From contig CAJXOQ010000024.1 of NCBI GenBank assembly GCA_913057975.1, positions 1 through 32,391 on the forward strand: a stretch of DNA of 32,391 nt, read 5' to 3'. The translations under genes and the position numbers were made by a program. This document shows, one piece after another, positions 1-9,768 of this stretch (position 1 is its first letter; every line of letters begins with the position of its first letter). This stretch comes from an uncultured Marinobacter sp. Lineage in GTDB: Bacteria > Pseudomonadota > Gammaproteobacteria > Pseudomonadales > Oleiphilaceae. The notes below the pieces were generated by a model. That model did not search any database and was not told where the DNA came from. It worked only from the letters and a program-made list of their open reading frames with translations.

Positions 1-1
1 A

Positions 2-949
2 GACAGAGGTATGAGCCGACTGGGCTGGACAGTTCGCCCTGAGCAACTGCATGAGCTTCAGGCTGCCGCCGCCGTTGGTCAGATGGGGCTGGTGCAGACC
101 TGGGAAGCCCAGTTCAAGCGACATGATTTGCACACCGCACAGGTCCTGCTGACCCACGACGACCTGTCTGATCGCAAGCGCTACCTCAATGCCCGCAGCA
201 CCTTGAGAGCGCTGCTCGATGTCGGCGTAGTACCCATCGTCAACGAAAACGACACCGTCGTTACCGACGAAATCCGCTTCGGCGACAACGATACCCTGGG
301 TGCATTGGTTGCCAACCTGATCGAAGCTGATGGTTTGATCATCCTCACCGACCAGCTCGGCCTGTTTGACAAAGACCCTCGCAAGAATCCCGACGCCCAG
401 CTGGTTGATGAGCGCCGCGCCAGCGACACCGAACTCGACGCCATGGCCGGTGGCGGTGCTGGTGTATTGGGCCGCGGTGGAATGCAAACAAAGGTCCGCG
501 CCGCTCGCCTGGCTGCCCGATCTGGCGCCTTCACGGTCATCGTCGGCGGCAGAATCGAGAAAGCTATCTCTCGCTTGCGCGACGGCGACAGCATCGGCAC
601 CCTGTTGCTCCCCGAGCAGGGTCGAATTGCCGCCCGCAAACAGTGGCTTGCCAGCCATCTACAGACCCGCGGCAAGCTCACCCTCGATCAGGGTGCTGTC
701 AACGTCCTCTGCCGCGGTGGTCGCAGTCTTTTACCGGTTGGCGTAAAAAGCGTTTCCGGCCAGTTCCGCCGGGGTGAAATGGTCTCCTGCGTCGACGAAA
801 GCGGCAAAGAAATCGCCCGCGGCCTGGTCAATTACGATGCTGACGAAGCCAGAGCCATCGCTGGCCGCTCCAGCAACCGGATAACTGAGGTTCTGGGCTA
901 TATCTCAGACGAAGAAATGATCCACCGCGACAACATGGTGATTGTGTAG
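2..949 (+). CDS. proB: Glutamate 5-kinase, 5'-truncated by the window edge
   Basis: Glutamate 5-kinase phosphorylates L-glutamate with ATP, the first and usually proline-inhibited step of proline synthesis in the cytoplasm. The reading frame is open to the left edge. The first ATG (position 11) is an internal Met of the kinase domain (MSRLGW follows a Gly), so about 60 N-terminal residues lie outside the window. Visible amino acid kinase signatures are [42 protein letters not shown] and [15 protein letters not shown]. The last ~80 residues, including [19 protein letters not shown], form the C-terminal PUA domain found in long-form ProB. In relatives proB follows the ribosome-assembly GTPase gene obg, which would be upstream of this window. 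A bidirectional hairpin separates it from the convergent rpsT. Identification is certain; only the 5' end is missing. Confidence 0.96.
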   Translation, partial: DRGMSRLGWTVRPEQLHELQAAAAVGQMGLVQTWEAQFKRHDLHTAQVLLTHDDLSDRKRYLNARSTLRALLDVGVVPIVNENDTVVTDEIRFGDNDTLGALVANLIEADGLIILTDQLGLFDKDPRKNPDAQLVDERRASDTELDAMAGGGAGVLGRGGMQTKVRAARLAARSGAFTVIVGGRIEKAISRLRDGDSIGTLLLPEQGRIAARKQWLASHLQTRGKLTLDQGAVNVLCRGGRSLLPVGVKSVSGQFRRGEMVSCVDESGKEIARGLVNYDADEARAIAGRSSNRITEVLGYISDEEMIHRDNMVIV

Positions 950-973
950 GCGGATAAGATAATCAGCAGGCAC

Positions 974-1003
974 AAAAAAACCGGCCCATCAGGCCGGTTT
1001 CTT
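974..1003. terminator. Bidirectional terminator between proB and rpsT
   Basis: A perfect 9-bp stem (AAACCGGCC at 978-986, GGCCGGTTT at 992-1000) closes a 5-nt loop. On the - strand it is followed by seven T residues, so it is a strong intrinsic terminator for rpsT. On the + strand the tail TTTCTTC is weaker but could also end proB transcription. Confidence 0.88.
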
Positions 1004-1024
1004 CATTCAGGTTCCGAAGAGGCG

Positions 1025-1294
1025 TTACGCGCTCTTCAGAGCCTTGATGCGGGCGCTCAGACGGCTCTTCTGACGAGCAATCTTGTTCTTGGCGAACACG
1101 CCCTTGTTAACCATGCTGTCCATAATCGGCTGAGCCTTCTGAAAAGCCGCTTGTGCTTCTTCTGGCTTGCCGGCCTCAATGTTGGCCTGGACCTTCTTGA
1201 TGTAAGTGCGTGCCATGGAACGCAGGCTGGCGTTGTGCTTGCGGTTCTTCTCGTTCTGACGTGCGCGCTTCTTGGCTTGCGGGGTATTTGCCAC
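1025..1294 (-). CDS. rpsT: 30S ribosomal protein S20, GTG start
   Basis: S20 is a primary binding protein of 16S rRNA in the small ribosomal subunit. The product is 89 residues, the normal family length, and begins ANTPQAKKRARQNEKNRKHN after the initiator. It is very rich in Lys and Arg and ends in RIKALKSA. I chose the GTG at 1294 because an AGGAG ribosome-binding site (1302-1306) sits 7 nt upstream and because this start gives the family N-terminus; upstream in-frame ATGs would add an unrelated 43-residue extension. The gene is single, transcribed from its own promoter about 100 bp upstream, and converges on proB. E. coli rpsT also uses a non-ATG start (TTG), linked there to translational autoregulation; similar control here is inference. 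Confidence 0.97.
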   Translation of the reverse strand: MANTPQAKKRARQNEKNRKHNASLRSMARTYIKKVQANIEAGKPEEAQAAFQKAQPIMDSMVNKGVFAKNKIARQKSRLSARIKALKSA

Positions 1295-1394
1295 CGTATA
1301 ACTCCTGAGATCTGTGAAATCCGAAATTCGTGTGAAACGATTCGTAAAAATCGCGGGCGCGCCAAAACCAGCGCGTCGAAATAAATGACGCGGA

Positions 1395-1423
1395 ACTATG
1401 CCGCCAACGCCCCAAAATGTCAA
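1395..1423 (-). promoter_or_regulatory. Sigma-70 promoter of rpsT
   Basis: Read on the - strand, a perfect -35 TTGACA (1418-1423) is followed after 17 bp by CATAGT (1395-1400), a 4/6 match to the -10 consensus. The transcript would start near 1388 and carry a leader of about 95 nt before the GTG start of rpsT. Confidence 0.65.
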
Positions 1424-1461
1424 GGCTCAACGCTATTTCATCCCGGTATCTCCGGCCCCTG

Positions 1462-1470
1462 TGGTAAACT
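1462..1470 (+). promoter_or_regulatory. Possible extended -10 promoter for murJ
   Basis: TGG followed by TAAACT (1465-1470) forms an extended -10 element. No good -35 is visible at the usual distance (hexamer at 1442-1447 is CCCGGT). It lies about 110 bp upstream of the murJ ATG, in the gap shared with the divergent rpsT. This is a weak, position-based call. Confidence 0.35.
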
Positions 1471-1579
1471 CGCCGCTCATCGCCGGAGAGTCCCGTGAAG
1501 GCCCTAAGGAATTACCGAAATATGGCCTCCTACATCCCGGATACATCCAGAAAATACCGAACCATTGTCCAGGCCAAGA

Positions 1580-3160
1580 ATGTCGTCCGAACCTGAGCAG
1601 ACAGAAACACCAAAGGCTTTGCCCAAACCGCCAGGGCTGTTGAGGTCATCTGGAGTCGTTGGCTCAATGACGATGCTGTCGCGAGTTCTCGGTTTGGTCC
1701 GGGATATGGTAATCGCGCGTTATTTTGGTGCCGGGGCGGGCGCCGACGCGTTCTTCGTGGCCTTCAAAATTCCAAACTTCCTGCGTCGTCTGTTTGCCGA
1801 AGGTGCCTTCGCACAGGCCTTTGTACCGGTGCTTTCCTCGTATCGGCAGCAGGAATCCATCACTGAAGTCCGGCGTTTGGTTAATGCGGTCGCAGGCGTC
1901 CTTGGGTTGGTGCTGTTGGGCGTGACGGCAGTTGCCATGTTGGGGGCGCCGCTTCTGACCGCGGTGTTTGCGCCAGGTTTTCTGGATGACGACCTCAAGT
2001 TCGGTCTGGCCAGCGATATGCTGCGGATTACCTTCCCGTATTTGCTGCTGGTCTCCTTGACGGCGTTTGCGGGCAGTATTCTCAATAGCTACGACCGCTT
2101 TGCCGTTCCCGCGTTTACGCCAGTGTTGCTCAATCTGGCGATGATCAGCGCGGCCATATTCCTCTCACCCCTTATGGAAACGCCTGTCATCGCTTTGGCT
2201 TGGGGAGTGTTTATCGCCGGGGCGTTACAGCTGTTCTTTCAGTTACCCTTCCTGATGCAGTTGGGATTGATGCCGCGGCCAAGAGTGGATTACAAGCACG
2301 AAGGGGTCCGTCGCATCATGAAATTGATGGTGCCGGCGTTGTTCGGGGTTTCTGTCAGCCAGATCAACCTGCTTCTGGACACGGTTCTCGCGTCGTTTCT
2401 GCAAACCGGCAGTGTGTCCTGGCTCTACTACTCGGATCGCCTGTCGGAGTTGCCCCTGGGCGTATTCGGTATCGCCATTGCCACGGTGATTCTTCCCAGT
2501 CTGTCCCGCAAACACGCAGCGGAATCGGCCGGCCAGTTTGCCGCAACCCTGGACTGGGCTGTGCGGGCGGTCCTGCTTATCGGTCTGCCTGCCGCGTTGG
2601 CCCTGGCTCTTCTGGCTGAGCCGTTGATTGCTACGCTGTTCCACTACGGAGAAGTTACCGATCGCGACGTAACCATGGCGGCCCAAAGCCTGCGAGCATA
2701 TTCCGCCGGACTGCTGGCATTCATGTTGATCAAGGTGCTGGCGCCGGGGTATTTCGCACGGCAAGACACCAAGACGCCGGTCAAAATTGGCATTATCGCG
2801 ATGGTGGCCAACATGGTATTTAACCTCGCGCTGATCTTCCCGCTCGCCCACGCGGGGCTGGCGTTGGCGACATCCCTGTCCGCATGGCTGAATGCCACTC
2901 TGTTATGGCGTGGCCTGATTCGGGAGGGCGCCTGGAAATGGCAGCCCGGGTGGGTCCGGTTCATGATCCAGATCGGGCTTGCTAACGCGGCTTTAGCCGC
3001 TGTCATCCTTTGGTTGCAGCCGCCGGTTGGCCAGTGGTTGATGGCCGGCGGTCTCCAGCGGGCCACGGATATGGGTATTCTCGTAGTCTCGGGCGTCGCG
3101 GTGTACTTTATTGTGTTGGCAATGACCGGGGTTCGGGTAAGACATTTTCGCCACGGGTAG
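1580..3160 (+). CDS. murJ: Lipid II flippase MurJ (MviN family)
   Basis: MurJ is the inner-membrane flippase that moves lipid II, the peptidoglycan precursor, from the cytoplasmic to the periplasmic leaflet. The product is 526 residues (E. coli 511) and almost entirely hydrophobic segments, fitting the expected 14 transmembrane helices of the MOP superfamily. Diagnostic strings are SMTMLSRVLGLVRDM near the N-terminus, then ADAFFVAFKIPNFLRRLFAEGAFAQAFVP. The latter contains conserved Arg residues of the substrate cavity. The ATG at 1580 is preferred; an in-frame TTG at 1565 would add five residues, and neither has a strong ribosome-binding site. About 20 polar residues precede the first helix. 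It heads the series murJ-ribF-ileS-lspA-fkpB-ispH; a promoter for ribF lies at its 3' end. Confidence 0.95.
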   Translation: MSSEPEQTETPKALPKPPGLLRSSGVVGSMTMLSRVLGLVRDMVIARYFGAGAGADAFFVAFKIPNFLRRLFAEGAFAQAFVPVLSSYRQQESITEVRRLVNAVAGVLGLVLLGVTAVAMLGAPLLTAVFAPGFLDDDLKFGLASDMLRITFPYLLLVSLTAFAGSILNSYDRFAVPAFTPVLLNLAMISAAIFLSPLMETPVIALAWGVFIAGALQLFFQLPFLMQLGLMPRPRVDYKHEGVRRIMKLMVPALFGVSVSQINLLLDTVLASFLQTGSVSWLYYSDRLSELPLGVFGIAIATVILPSLSRKHAAESAGQFAATLDWAVRAVLLIGLPAALALALLAEPLIATLFHYGEVTDRDVTMAAQSLRAYSAGLLAFMLIKVLAPGYFARQDTKTPVKIGIIAMVANMVFNLALIFPLAHAGLALATSLSAWLNATLLWRGLIREGAWKWQPGWVRFMIQIGLANAALAAVILWLQPPVGQWLMAGGLQRATDMGILVVSGVAVYFIVLAMTGVRVRHFRHG

Positions 3161-3168
3161 GTTATAAT
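3139..3168 (+). promoter_or_regulatory. Promoter upstream of ribF, overlapping the murJ 3' end
   Basis: A perfect -10 TATAAT (3163-3168) is followed by a GC-rich CGCGCG stretch. Eighteen bp upstream is AAGACA (3139-3144), a 4/6 -35. Transcription would begin near 3175, about 50 bp before ribF, giving ribF-ileS-lspA-fkpB-ispH their own start point. Confidence 0.6.
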
Positions 3169-3225
3169 CGCGCGTTTTCTCACCAGTGAAACCACACAAC
3201 GCTGGCAAACAAGGGTTCGCTTTAC

Positions 3226-4197
3226 ATGCGTCTGATCCGGGGCCTGACCAACCTGAAAAGCCTTTCGCAGCAGGACGAAGCTCCGCTCGCGAACGGGTGT
3301 GTCGCCACCATCGGGAACTTCGACGGGGTTCACCTTGGGCACCAGACCATCATTGACCAGGTTCATGAAAAAGCACTGGAGCTCGGCGTGCCTTCCGTGG
3401 TGATGGTCTTTGAGCCCCAGCCCCGTGAGTTCTTCCAGGGCCGTGAAGCTCCGCCAAGGTTGATGCCGTTCCGGCAGAAATTCGAATCGCTGTTGGCGTC
3501 TGGCATCGACTTTGTACTCTGCCTGCGTTTTAACGAGCGCTTCCGGAGTTACTCTGGTATGGGCTTTATTGAAGACGTTTTGATAGATGGCCTCGGAGTT
3601 CGCCATCTCGTGGTAGGGGACGATTTCCGTTTCGGTTGCGACAGGGCCGGCGATTTTTCGCTGCTGCGGGAAGTGGGCGAGCAACGCGGATTCGCGGTGG
3701 AGAATACCCGTACCGTGACGGTGCACGGCGAGCGTGTCAGCAGCACCCGAATTCGAGGTGTGCTTTCAGAGAACCGGATCAACGACGCCGAGAATTTGCT
3801 GGGGCATCCTTATCGCATTCGAGGGCGAATCGTTTATGGCCGCCAGTTGGGGCGGCAGATTGGCGCGCCCACGGCGAACATTCTGTTACCTCATATGCCT
3901 GCGCTGAAAGGGGTCTACGTGATAAGCGCTACCCTTGAGGACGGCCGTGTTCTGGACGGCGTTGCCAACATTGGTCTGCGCCCCACAGTGGACGGTAAGC
4001 AGCCGTCCCTGGAAGTGCACCTGTTTGACTTTGCTGGCACACTTTATGGCCAGCGCCTTGATGTGGTTTTCCGCCATGCCCTGCGGGACGAGGTGAAATT
4101 CGACTCGGTGGATGACCTCAAGGAGCAGATTGCCCGTGATTTTGACGATGCGCGGGCGTGGATTGCAAGCCATGGCTCCTCAGCCACCGGACATTGA
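3226..4197 (+). CDS. ribF: Bifunctional riboflavin kinase / FAD synthetase
   Basis: RibF phosphorylates riboflavin to FMN and then adenylylates FMN to FAD in the cytoplasm. The product is 323 residues, a typical length. The N-terminal FMN adenylyltransferase (nucleotidyltransferase fold) shows GNFDGVHLGH at residues 30-39 and STRIRG near 173-178. The C-terminal flavokinase domain carries GAPTAN at 213-218, the Thr/Asn metal and ATP site of the family, followed by GVYV and the GLRPT loop. The conserved order murJ-ribF-ileS-lspA supports the call. The ATG at 3226 follows a weak AAGGG, and the N-terminus MRLIRGLTNL matches relatives. It may share a promoter-driven transcript with ileS, 35 bp downstream. 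Confidence 0.96.
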   Translation: MRLIRGLTNLKSLSQQDEAPLANGCVATIGNFDGVHLGHQTIIDQVHEKALELGVPSVVMVFEPQPREFFQGREAPPRLMPFRQKFESLLASGIDFVLCLRFNERFRSYSGMGFIEDVLIDGLGVRHLVVGDDFRFGCDRAGDFSLLREVGEQRGFAVENTRTVTVHGERVSSTRIRGVLSENRINDAENLLGHPYRIRGRIVYGRQLGRQIGAPTANILLPHMPALKGVYVISATLEDGRVLDGVANIGLRPTVDGKQPSLEVHLFDFAGTLYGQRLDVVFRHALRDEVKFDSVDDLKEQIARDFDDARAWIASHGSSATGH

Positions 4198-4232
4198 CCG
4201 ACATTTAACAACCTGAGCTACGCACCATTACC

Positions 4233-7052
4233 ATGAGCGACTACAAGCACACTCTGAATCTGCCTGAAACCGCCTTTCCCATGCGCGGTAACCTGGCCAA
4301 GCGCGAGCCGGACATGCTCCAGCGCTGGCAGGACCTGGACGTATACGGCAACCTGCGCAAGCAGCGTGAGGGGCGGGATAAGTTCATCCTCCATGATGGC
4401 CCTCCCTACGCCAATGGCAGCATTCATATCGGTCATGCGGTCAATAAAATCCTCAAGGATATGATCGTTAAATCCCGCAGCTTCATGGGTTACGACGCGC
4501 CTTATGTGCCGGGCTGGGACTGCCATGGCTTACCAATTGAGCACAAGGTGGAGCAGGAGATTGGCAAGGCGGGTGTGAAGGTGGATTACAAGACCTTCCG
4601 TCAGGCCTGCCGTGACTACGCTACCAAACAGATCGCCGGCCAGAAGGCCGATTTCATCCGCCTTGGGGTGATGGGTGAATGGGAAAAGCCGTACCTGACC
4701 ATGGATCCGAAGGTCGAGGCGGGCATTGTGCGTGCTTTGGGCAAGATAGTCGCAAAAGGCCATCTGGTGCGCGGGTTCAAGCCGGTGTACTGGAGCGTGG
4801 TCGGTCAGTCTGCACTGGCGGAAGCCGAAGTTGAGTACCAGGACAAGACGTCAGTACAGATCGATGTGCGGTTCACGGTCGTAGACCAGGCGCGCGTGCT
4901 CGACCTGTTTGGTACCGACAAGGGCAAAGGTGATGTGTCGGTTGTTATCTGGACGACTACACCCTGGACCATCCCCGCAAACCAGGCTGTTTCGCTGCAC
5001 GCTGAGCTGGAATATGCTCTGGTACAGACCGATACCGGACATGGACAGGAGCGGATGATCCTCGCAGCAGACATGGTGGATGGCATCATGTCGCGTTGGG
5101 GTGTTGAGAACTATGAGGTGCTGGCGACTGTACCGGGCGCCACGCTGGAAAAACTCAATCTGCATCATCCGGTGTATGACAAGCAGGTGCCGCTGATCCT
5201 GGGCGACCATGTGTCCACCGATGCTGGTACCGGCGCCGTCCATACGGCCCCGGATCACGGCGTGGAAGACTTTGAAGTGGGCAAGGTCTACGGCATTGAT
5301 ACCATCAGCCTGGTCAAGGCCGATGGCACCTATACCCAGGCCGCCGGTGAGTTTGCCGGGGTGCATGTGTACAAGGCGGACGACCCCGTGTGTTCCGCTT
5401 TGGAGCGCGAGGGCAAGCTGGTTCGGGCGGAGAAGTTCAGCCATAGCTACCCCCACTGCTGGCGTACCAAGACACCACTTATCTACCGCGCCACTCCTCA
5501 GTGGTTTATCAGCATGGACAAGGAAAGCCTCCGTGATGACGCACTGGAAGCCATCAAGGGCGTGCGCTGGGTGCCTGCCTGGGGCCAGAACCGCATAGAG
5601 GCTATGTTCAGGCAATCCCCGGACTGGTGTATCTCGCGACAGCGCACATGGGGTGTGCCGATCACACTGTTTATCCACAAAGAAACACAGGAGCTGCATC
5701 CGGATACCCAGAATCTGATTGAGGCGGCAGCGAAGGAAATCGAAAAGGGCGGTATTGACGCCTGGTACGACATCGATACCACTGAGATGCTGGGCAGTGA
5801 TGCCGATCAGTATGAAAAGGTGATGGATACCCTGGACGTCTGGTTTGATTCCGGAGTAACCCACGAATCCGTACTGCGTCCACGCACCGAATTGGGTCAG
5901 TTCCCGGCGGATATGTACCTGGAAGGCTCTGATCAGCACCGTGGCTGGTTCCAGTCGTCCCTGAAAACCTCGATCGCGATGAACGGCGTGGCACCGTATA
6001 AGCAGGTGTTGACCCATGGATTCACCGTCGATGGCAAGGGCCGCAAGATGTCCAAGTCCCTCGGCAACGTGATCGCGCCCCAGGAAGTGATGAACGAGCT
6101 GGGCGCCGATATCCTGCGTCTCTGGGTGTCCGCCACCGACTACAGCGGTGAAATGACGGTCTCCAAGGACATCCTCAAGCAGACCGCGGACGGTTACCGT
6201 CGTATCCGGAATACCGCCCGTTTCCTGCTCAGCAACCTCACCGGTTTCGATCCGGAGCAGCATGCCGTTGCGCCAGAGGATATGATCGCGCTGGACCGCT
6301 GGATGGTCGACAAGGCCCTGCAGCTGCAGACGGAGTTGCATGAGGATTACCAGAATTATGCGTTCCTGCGCATCTACCAGAAGGTGTACAACTTCTGCGA
6401 GGCCACCCTGGGCGGGTTCTATCTGGATATCATCAAGGATCGGCAATACACCACTCAGGCCGACAGCCGCGAGCGTCGCTCCTGTCAGACGGCCCTGTTC
6501 CATGTGGCGGAAGCGCTGGTGCGTTGGATTGCGCCGATCCTGAGTTTCACGGCCGATGAAATCTGGCAGCACCTGCCTGGTGAGCGTGGCGATACCGTGT
6601 TCTACGAAACCTGGTACGAAGGCCTGACGGCGCTGCCGGACAACGCCGAACTGGGCCGTGACTACTGGAGCCGTATTTTCAGCGTTAAAGAAGCGGTGAA
6701 CAAGTGCCTGGAAGAGGTTCGTGGCCGGGGAGAGATAAAAGGTTCCCTGAGTGCGGAAGTGACGCTCTACTGCGAAGGCGACCTTGCCAAGGATCTGCAG
6801 TACCTTGGTGAAGAGTTGCGCTTCGTGTTGATTACCTCGGAAGCTACGGTGGCGCCGGTCTCTGATGCCGATGGGGCGGAATCGACATCCTACGAGGGGT
6901 TACTTGTGAAAGTAAATCCGGCCGGACACGCCAAGTGTGAACGCTGCTGGCATCATCGAGCCGATGTCGGTCAGAGTGAGCAGTACAGCGATCTGTGTGG
7001 TCGTTGTGTGACTAACGTGGAAGGGCAGGGCGAGTCCCGCTCGTTTGCCTGA
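4233..7052 (+). CDS. ileS: Isoleucyl-tRNA synthetase
   Basis: This class I aminoacyl-tRNA synthetase charges tRNA-Ile with isoleucine and edits mischarged valine. The product is 939 residues, as in E. coli (938). The ATP-site motif HIGH is at residues 65-68 (within [12 protein letters not shown]), and KMSKS is at 605-609. Between them lies the CP1 editing domain, with [12 protein letters not shown] and the [12 protein letters not shown] segment. The C-terminus holds a zinc ribbon with Cys 902, 905, 922 and 925. This is the bacterial IleS1 type and shows none of the features of the mupirocin-resistant IleS2 type that I would recognise. It is 35 bp after ribF and 25 bp before lspA, consistent with one operon. 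Confidence 0.98.
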   Translation: MSDYKHTLNLPETAFPMRGNLAKREPDMLQRWQDLDVYGNLRKQREGRDKFILHDGPPYANGSIHIGHAVNKILKDMIVKSRSFMGYDAPYVPGWDCHGLPIEHKVEQEIGKAGVKVDYKTFRQACRDYATKQIAGQKADFIRLGVMGEWEKPYLTMDPKVEAGIVRALGKIVAKGHLVRGFKPVYWSVVGQSALAEAEVEYQDKTSVQIDVRFTVVDQARVLDLFGTDKGKGDVSVVIWTTTPWTIPANQAVSLHAELEYALVQTDTGHGQERMILAADMVDGIMSRWGVENYEVLATVPGATLEKLNLHHPVYDKQVPLILGDHVSTDAGTGAVHTAPDHGVEDFEVGKVYGIDTISLVKADGTYTQAAGEFAGVHVYKADDPVCSALEREGKLVRAEKFSHSYPHCWRTKTPLIYRATPQWFISMDKESLRDDALEAIKGVRWVPAWGQNRIEAMFRQSPDWCISRQRTWGVPITLFIHKETQELHPDTQNLIEAAAKEIEKGGIDAWYDIDTTEMLGSDADQYEKVMDTLDVWFDSGVTHESVLRPRTELGQFPADMYLEGSDQHRGWFQSSLKTSIAMNGVAPYKQVLTHGFTVDGKGRKMSKSLGNVIAPQEVMNELGADILRLWVSATDYSGEMTVSKDILKQTADGYRRIRNTARFLLSNLTGFDPEQHAVAPEDMIALDRWMVDKALQLQTELHEDYQNYAFLRIYQKVYNFCEATLGGFYLDIIKDRQYTTQADSRERRSCQTALFHVAEALVRWIAPILSFTADEIWQHLPGERGDTVFYETWYEGLTALPDNAELGRDYWSRIFSVKEAVNKCLEEVRGRGEIKGSLSAEVTLYCEGDLAKDLQYLGEELRFVLITSEATVAPVSDADGAESTSYEGLLVKVNPAGHAKCERCWHHRADVGQSEQYSDLCGRCVTNVEGQGESRSFA

Positions 7053-7077
7053 TGGAAGTCGCCTTGTGGAAAGCGTA

Positions 7078-7596
7078 ATGAACAATACGGAAGAAACCGG
7101 CTCCAAGCTCCGCTGGCTCTGGCTGGCGGTGCTCGTTATCGTGCTGGACCTTGGCAGCAAGGCCGTAGCTACGGCCATGCTGACGTACGGCAATCCGGTA
7201 CCGGTAATGCCACTGTTCAATCTGACGTTGCTGCACAACACCGGCGCGGCGTTTAGCTTTCTGGCCGGCGCCGCAGGTTGGCAACGCTGGTTTTTTGTCT
7301 CCCTGGCACTGGTGGTCAGCGTAGTACTGGTTGTATGGCTGAAATCCCTGCGGCGCCATGAAACCTGGTCGGCGATTGCCATCGTATTAATTCTCGGTGG
7401 GGCGCTGGGTAACGTTTACGACCGCGTTGTTCATGGCTACGTGGTCGACTTCCTGCATTTTTACTGGAACGACTACCATTTCCCTGCCTTTAATATCGCC
7501 GATACGGCCATCACCATTGGTGCTGCCATGATGATTCTGGATATTTTCCGCAAGCCCCGGGAACCGGATGCGGACAACAGGAGCGACAATCGCTGA
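7078..7596 (+). CDS. lspA: Lipoprotein signal peptidase (signal peptidase II)
   Basis: LspA is the inner-membrane aspartyl protease that removes the signal peptide from diacylated prolipoproteins, such as the BamD precursor encoded later in this window. The product is 172 residues with four hydrophobic segments. The catalytic Asp pair is visible as D124 in YVVDFL and D142 in FNIADTAI; GNVYDR and LHNTGAAFSF are further family motifs. I chose the ATG at 7078 because GGA lies 7 nt upstream. A longer frame from TTG at 7045 would overlap ileS and lacks support. The stop codon overlaps the start of fkpB (TGATG), implying translational coupling. Confidence 0.96.
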   Translation: MNNTEETGSKLRWLWLAVLVIVLDLGSKAVATAMLTYGNPVPVMPLFNLTLLHNTGAAFSFLAGAAGWQRWFFVSLALVVSVVLVVWLKSLRRHETWSAIAIVLILGGALGNVYDRVVHGYVVDFLHFYWNDYHFPAFNIADTAITIGAAMMILDIFRKPREPDADNRSDNR

Positions 7597-8048
7597 TGAA
7601 AGAACTTCCCGTAGATCAGGGCACACGCGTTACGCTTCATTTTGCGTTGAAGTTCAGTGACGGTGAGATTATTGATTCCACTTTCGAGAAAGAGCCGGCA
7701 ACGCTGGAAATTGGTGACGAGAACCTGCCGGAAAATTTTGAGGCCTACCTGATGGGTATGATGGCGGGCGACAGCAATAGCTTCGAAGTACCTCCTGAAA
7801 AGGCCTTTGGGCAGCATAATCCGAGTAACGTGCAAACGTTCAAGCGGAGTGAGTTCAGCGCGGACATGGTGCTTGAAAAGGGGGTTATGATCTCATTCGC
7901 GGATGCGCGTCAGAGTGAGTTGCCGGGCGTCATTAGCCGTGTGGAAGGGGATCAGGTTGAGGTAGACTTTAATCACCCTCTGGCGGGGCGTACACTGACA
8001 TTCGAAGTGGAAATTATTGATGTGGAGCCTGTTGGCCGGGCCCATTAA
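7596..8048 (+). CDS. fkpB: FKBP-type peptidyl-prolyl cis-trans isomerase, SlyD-like
   Basis: A 150-residue FKBP-fold prolyl isomerase of the FkpB/SlpA group, expected to be cytoplasmic because no signal peptide is present. The sequence shows the paired FKBP halves: [19 protein letters not shown] at the N-terminus and the closing [16 protein letters not shown]. The inserted IF-type chaperone flap lies between them ([16 protein letters not shown] to the [22 protein letters not shown] strand pair). It lacks the His-rich metal-binding tail of SlyD, supporting FkpB. It overlaps lspA by one base, and the lspA-fkpB-ispH order is conserved in gammaproteobacteria. The physiological client is not evident from the sequence. 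Confidence 0.93.
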   Translation: MKELPVDQGTRVTLHFALKFSDGEIIDSTFEKEPATLEIGDENLPENFEAYLMGMMAGDSNSFEVPPEKAFGQHNPSNVQTFKRSEFSADMVLEKGVMISFADARQSELPGVISRVEGDQVEVDFNHPLAGRTLTFEVEIIDVEPVGRAH

Positions 8049-8107
8049 CCGCATTTCGGTCTTCCCACAGGCTTCCGCAAACTTGTTTGATATCTCAGGG
8101 CAATTCT

Positions 8108-9061
<954 letters not shown>

Positions 9062-9134
9062 GCTCGTTTGAATTGGATATGTATTACCCGACCGGAAGAT
9101 TGCCTCAGTAGAACCGTGACTTCGATTTGTGAAC

Positions 9135-9162
9135 TTGGTCACGATCACGCCCCGAATATAAC
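9135..9162 (+). promoter_or_regulatory. Weak candidate promoter for the fimU-pilE operon
   Basis: TATAAC (9157-9162) is a 5/6 match to the -10 box. TTGGTC (9135-9140), 16 bp upstream, is a poor -35. It is the best promoter-like element in the 195-bp gap between ispH and fimU. A start near 9169 would leave a leader of about 88 nt. A 7/9 match to the AlgR box of Pseudomonas lies just downstream at 9184-9192. Confidence 0.35.
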
Positions 9163-9256
9163 CACTTGTCTACAGATTTTATGCCACTCGTCGTTTCGAA
9201 GTAGTGTGGCGTTCTCGTGATCGATATTGTGATGTTGTCTGATGTAGAGGCCCGCT

Positions 9257-9757
9257 ATGCAGAGTTCCAAAGGTTTTACTCTTATAGAGTTATTATTAAC
9301 GATTACTATTCTCGCGATCATCCTCGCGTTTGCAGTGCCCTCATTTGTGAACATGATTGAGAATAGTCGTGTGACCACGCAATCCAATACGCTGTTGGGT
9401 GCCGTTAATTTTGCACGAAGTGAAGCGGTAAAGCGCGGTATTGCTGTGTCCGTTCAAAACGAACCGGGTGGCTTTGTTGATGGCTGGTGTGTTATTTCCG
9501 GCGACCTGAGCGGTTGTCAGAATGCACGAGATAATTCCCTAATGTTACGTGAGTTCCCGGCGCTGGAAGGGGTCACTGTGAACCAGGCTGGTGTCGCCGG
9601 TATAACGTTCGATGCGAGAGGGTATCAGGTTGCGCCGGGAGCAAACGCGCAAATTGAACTTGAGCCTCCCACGTGTATCGCCGGTGAAAATCGTATGCGG
9701 GTCGTATCCGTGTCGGTGGCGGGGCGAGCGTCTGTGGACTTGCAGGCATGTAATTGA
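9257..9757 (+). CDS. fimU: Minor type IV pilin FimU (GspH/FimT family)
   Basis: A 166-residue prepilin-like protein, likely a minor pilin in the inner-membrane priming/tip complex of type IV pili. The six-residue leader ends in Gly and is followed by FTLIELLLTITILAII, so prepilin peptidase PilD would cut before Phe and methylate it. Glu5 of the mature protein is present. The globular part contains the GspH-type ARSEAVKRGIAVSV strand-helix and four Cys that could form disulfides. The GAGG ribosome-binding site is 6 nt before the ATG. It is the first gene of a six-gene operon; pilV starts 11 bp after its stop. By position it matches FimU, although FimT-like proteins are close paralogues (compare the - strand gene at 16018). 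Confidence 0.88.
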   Translation: MQSSKGFTLIELLLTITILAIILAFAVPSFVNMIENSRVTTQSNTLLGAVNFARSEAVKRGIAVSVQNEPGGFVDGWCVISGDLSGCQNARDNSLMLREFPALEGVTVNQAGVAGITFDARGYQVAPGANAQIELEPPTCIAGENRMRVVSVSVAGRASVDLQACN

Positions 9758-9768
9758 GGGTTTGAAGA

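Noticed and set aside
11..13. ATG at position 11 as the proB start
   Set aside because: It corresponds to an internal Met of the kinase; the frame is open upstream to the window edge.
2644..3726. 360-codon antisense frame across murJ and ribF
   Set aside because: It spans two genes and their promoter without any domain and without a start signal.
4851..6572. 573-codon open frame antisense to ileS
   Set aside because: It lies wholly inside a perfectly recognisable ileS, has no ribosome-binding site and its product resembles nothing; long antisense frames are common in GC-rich genes.
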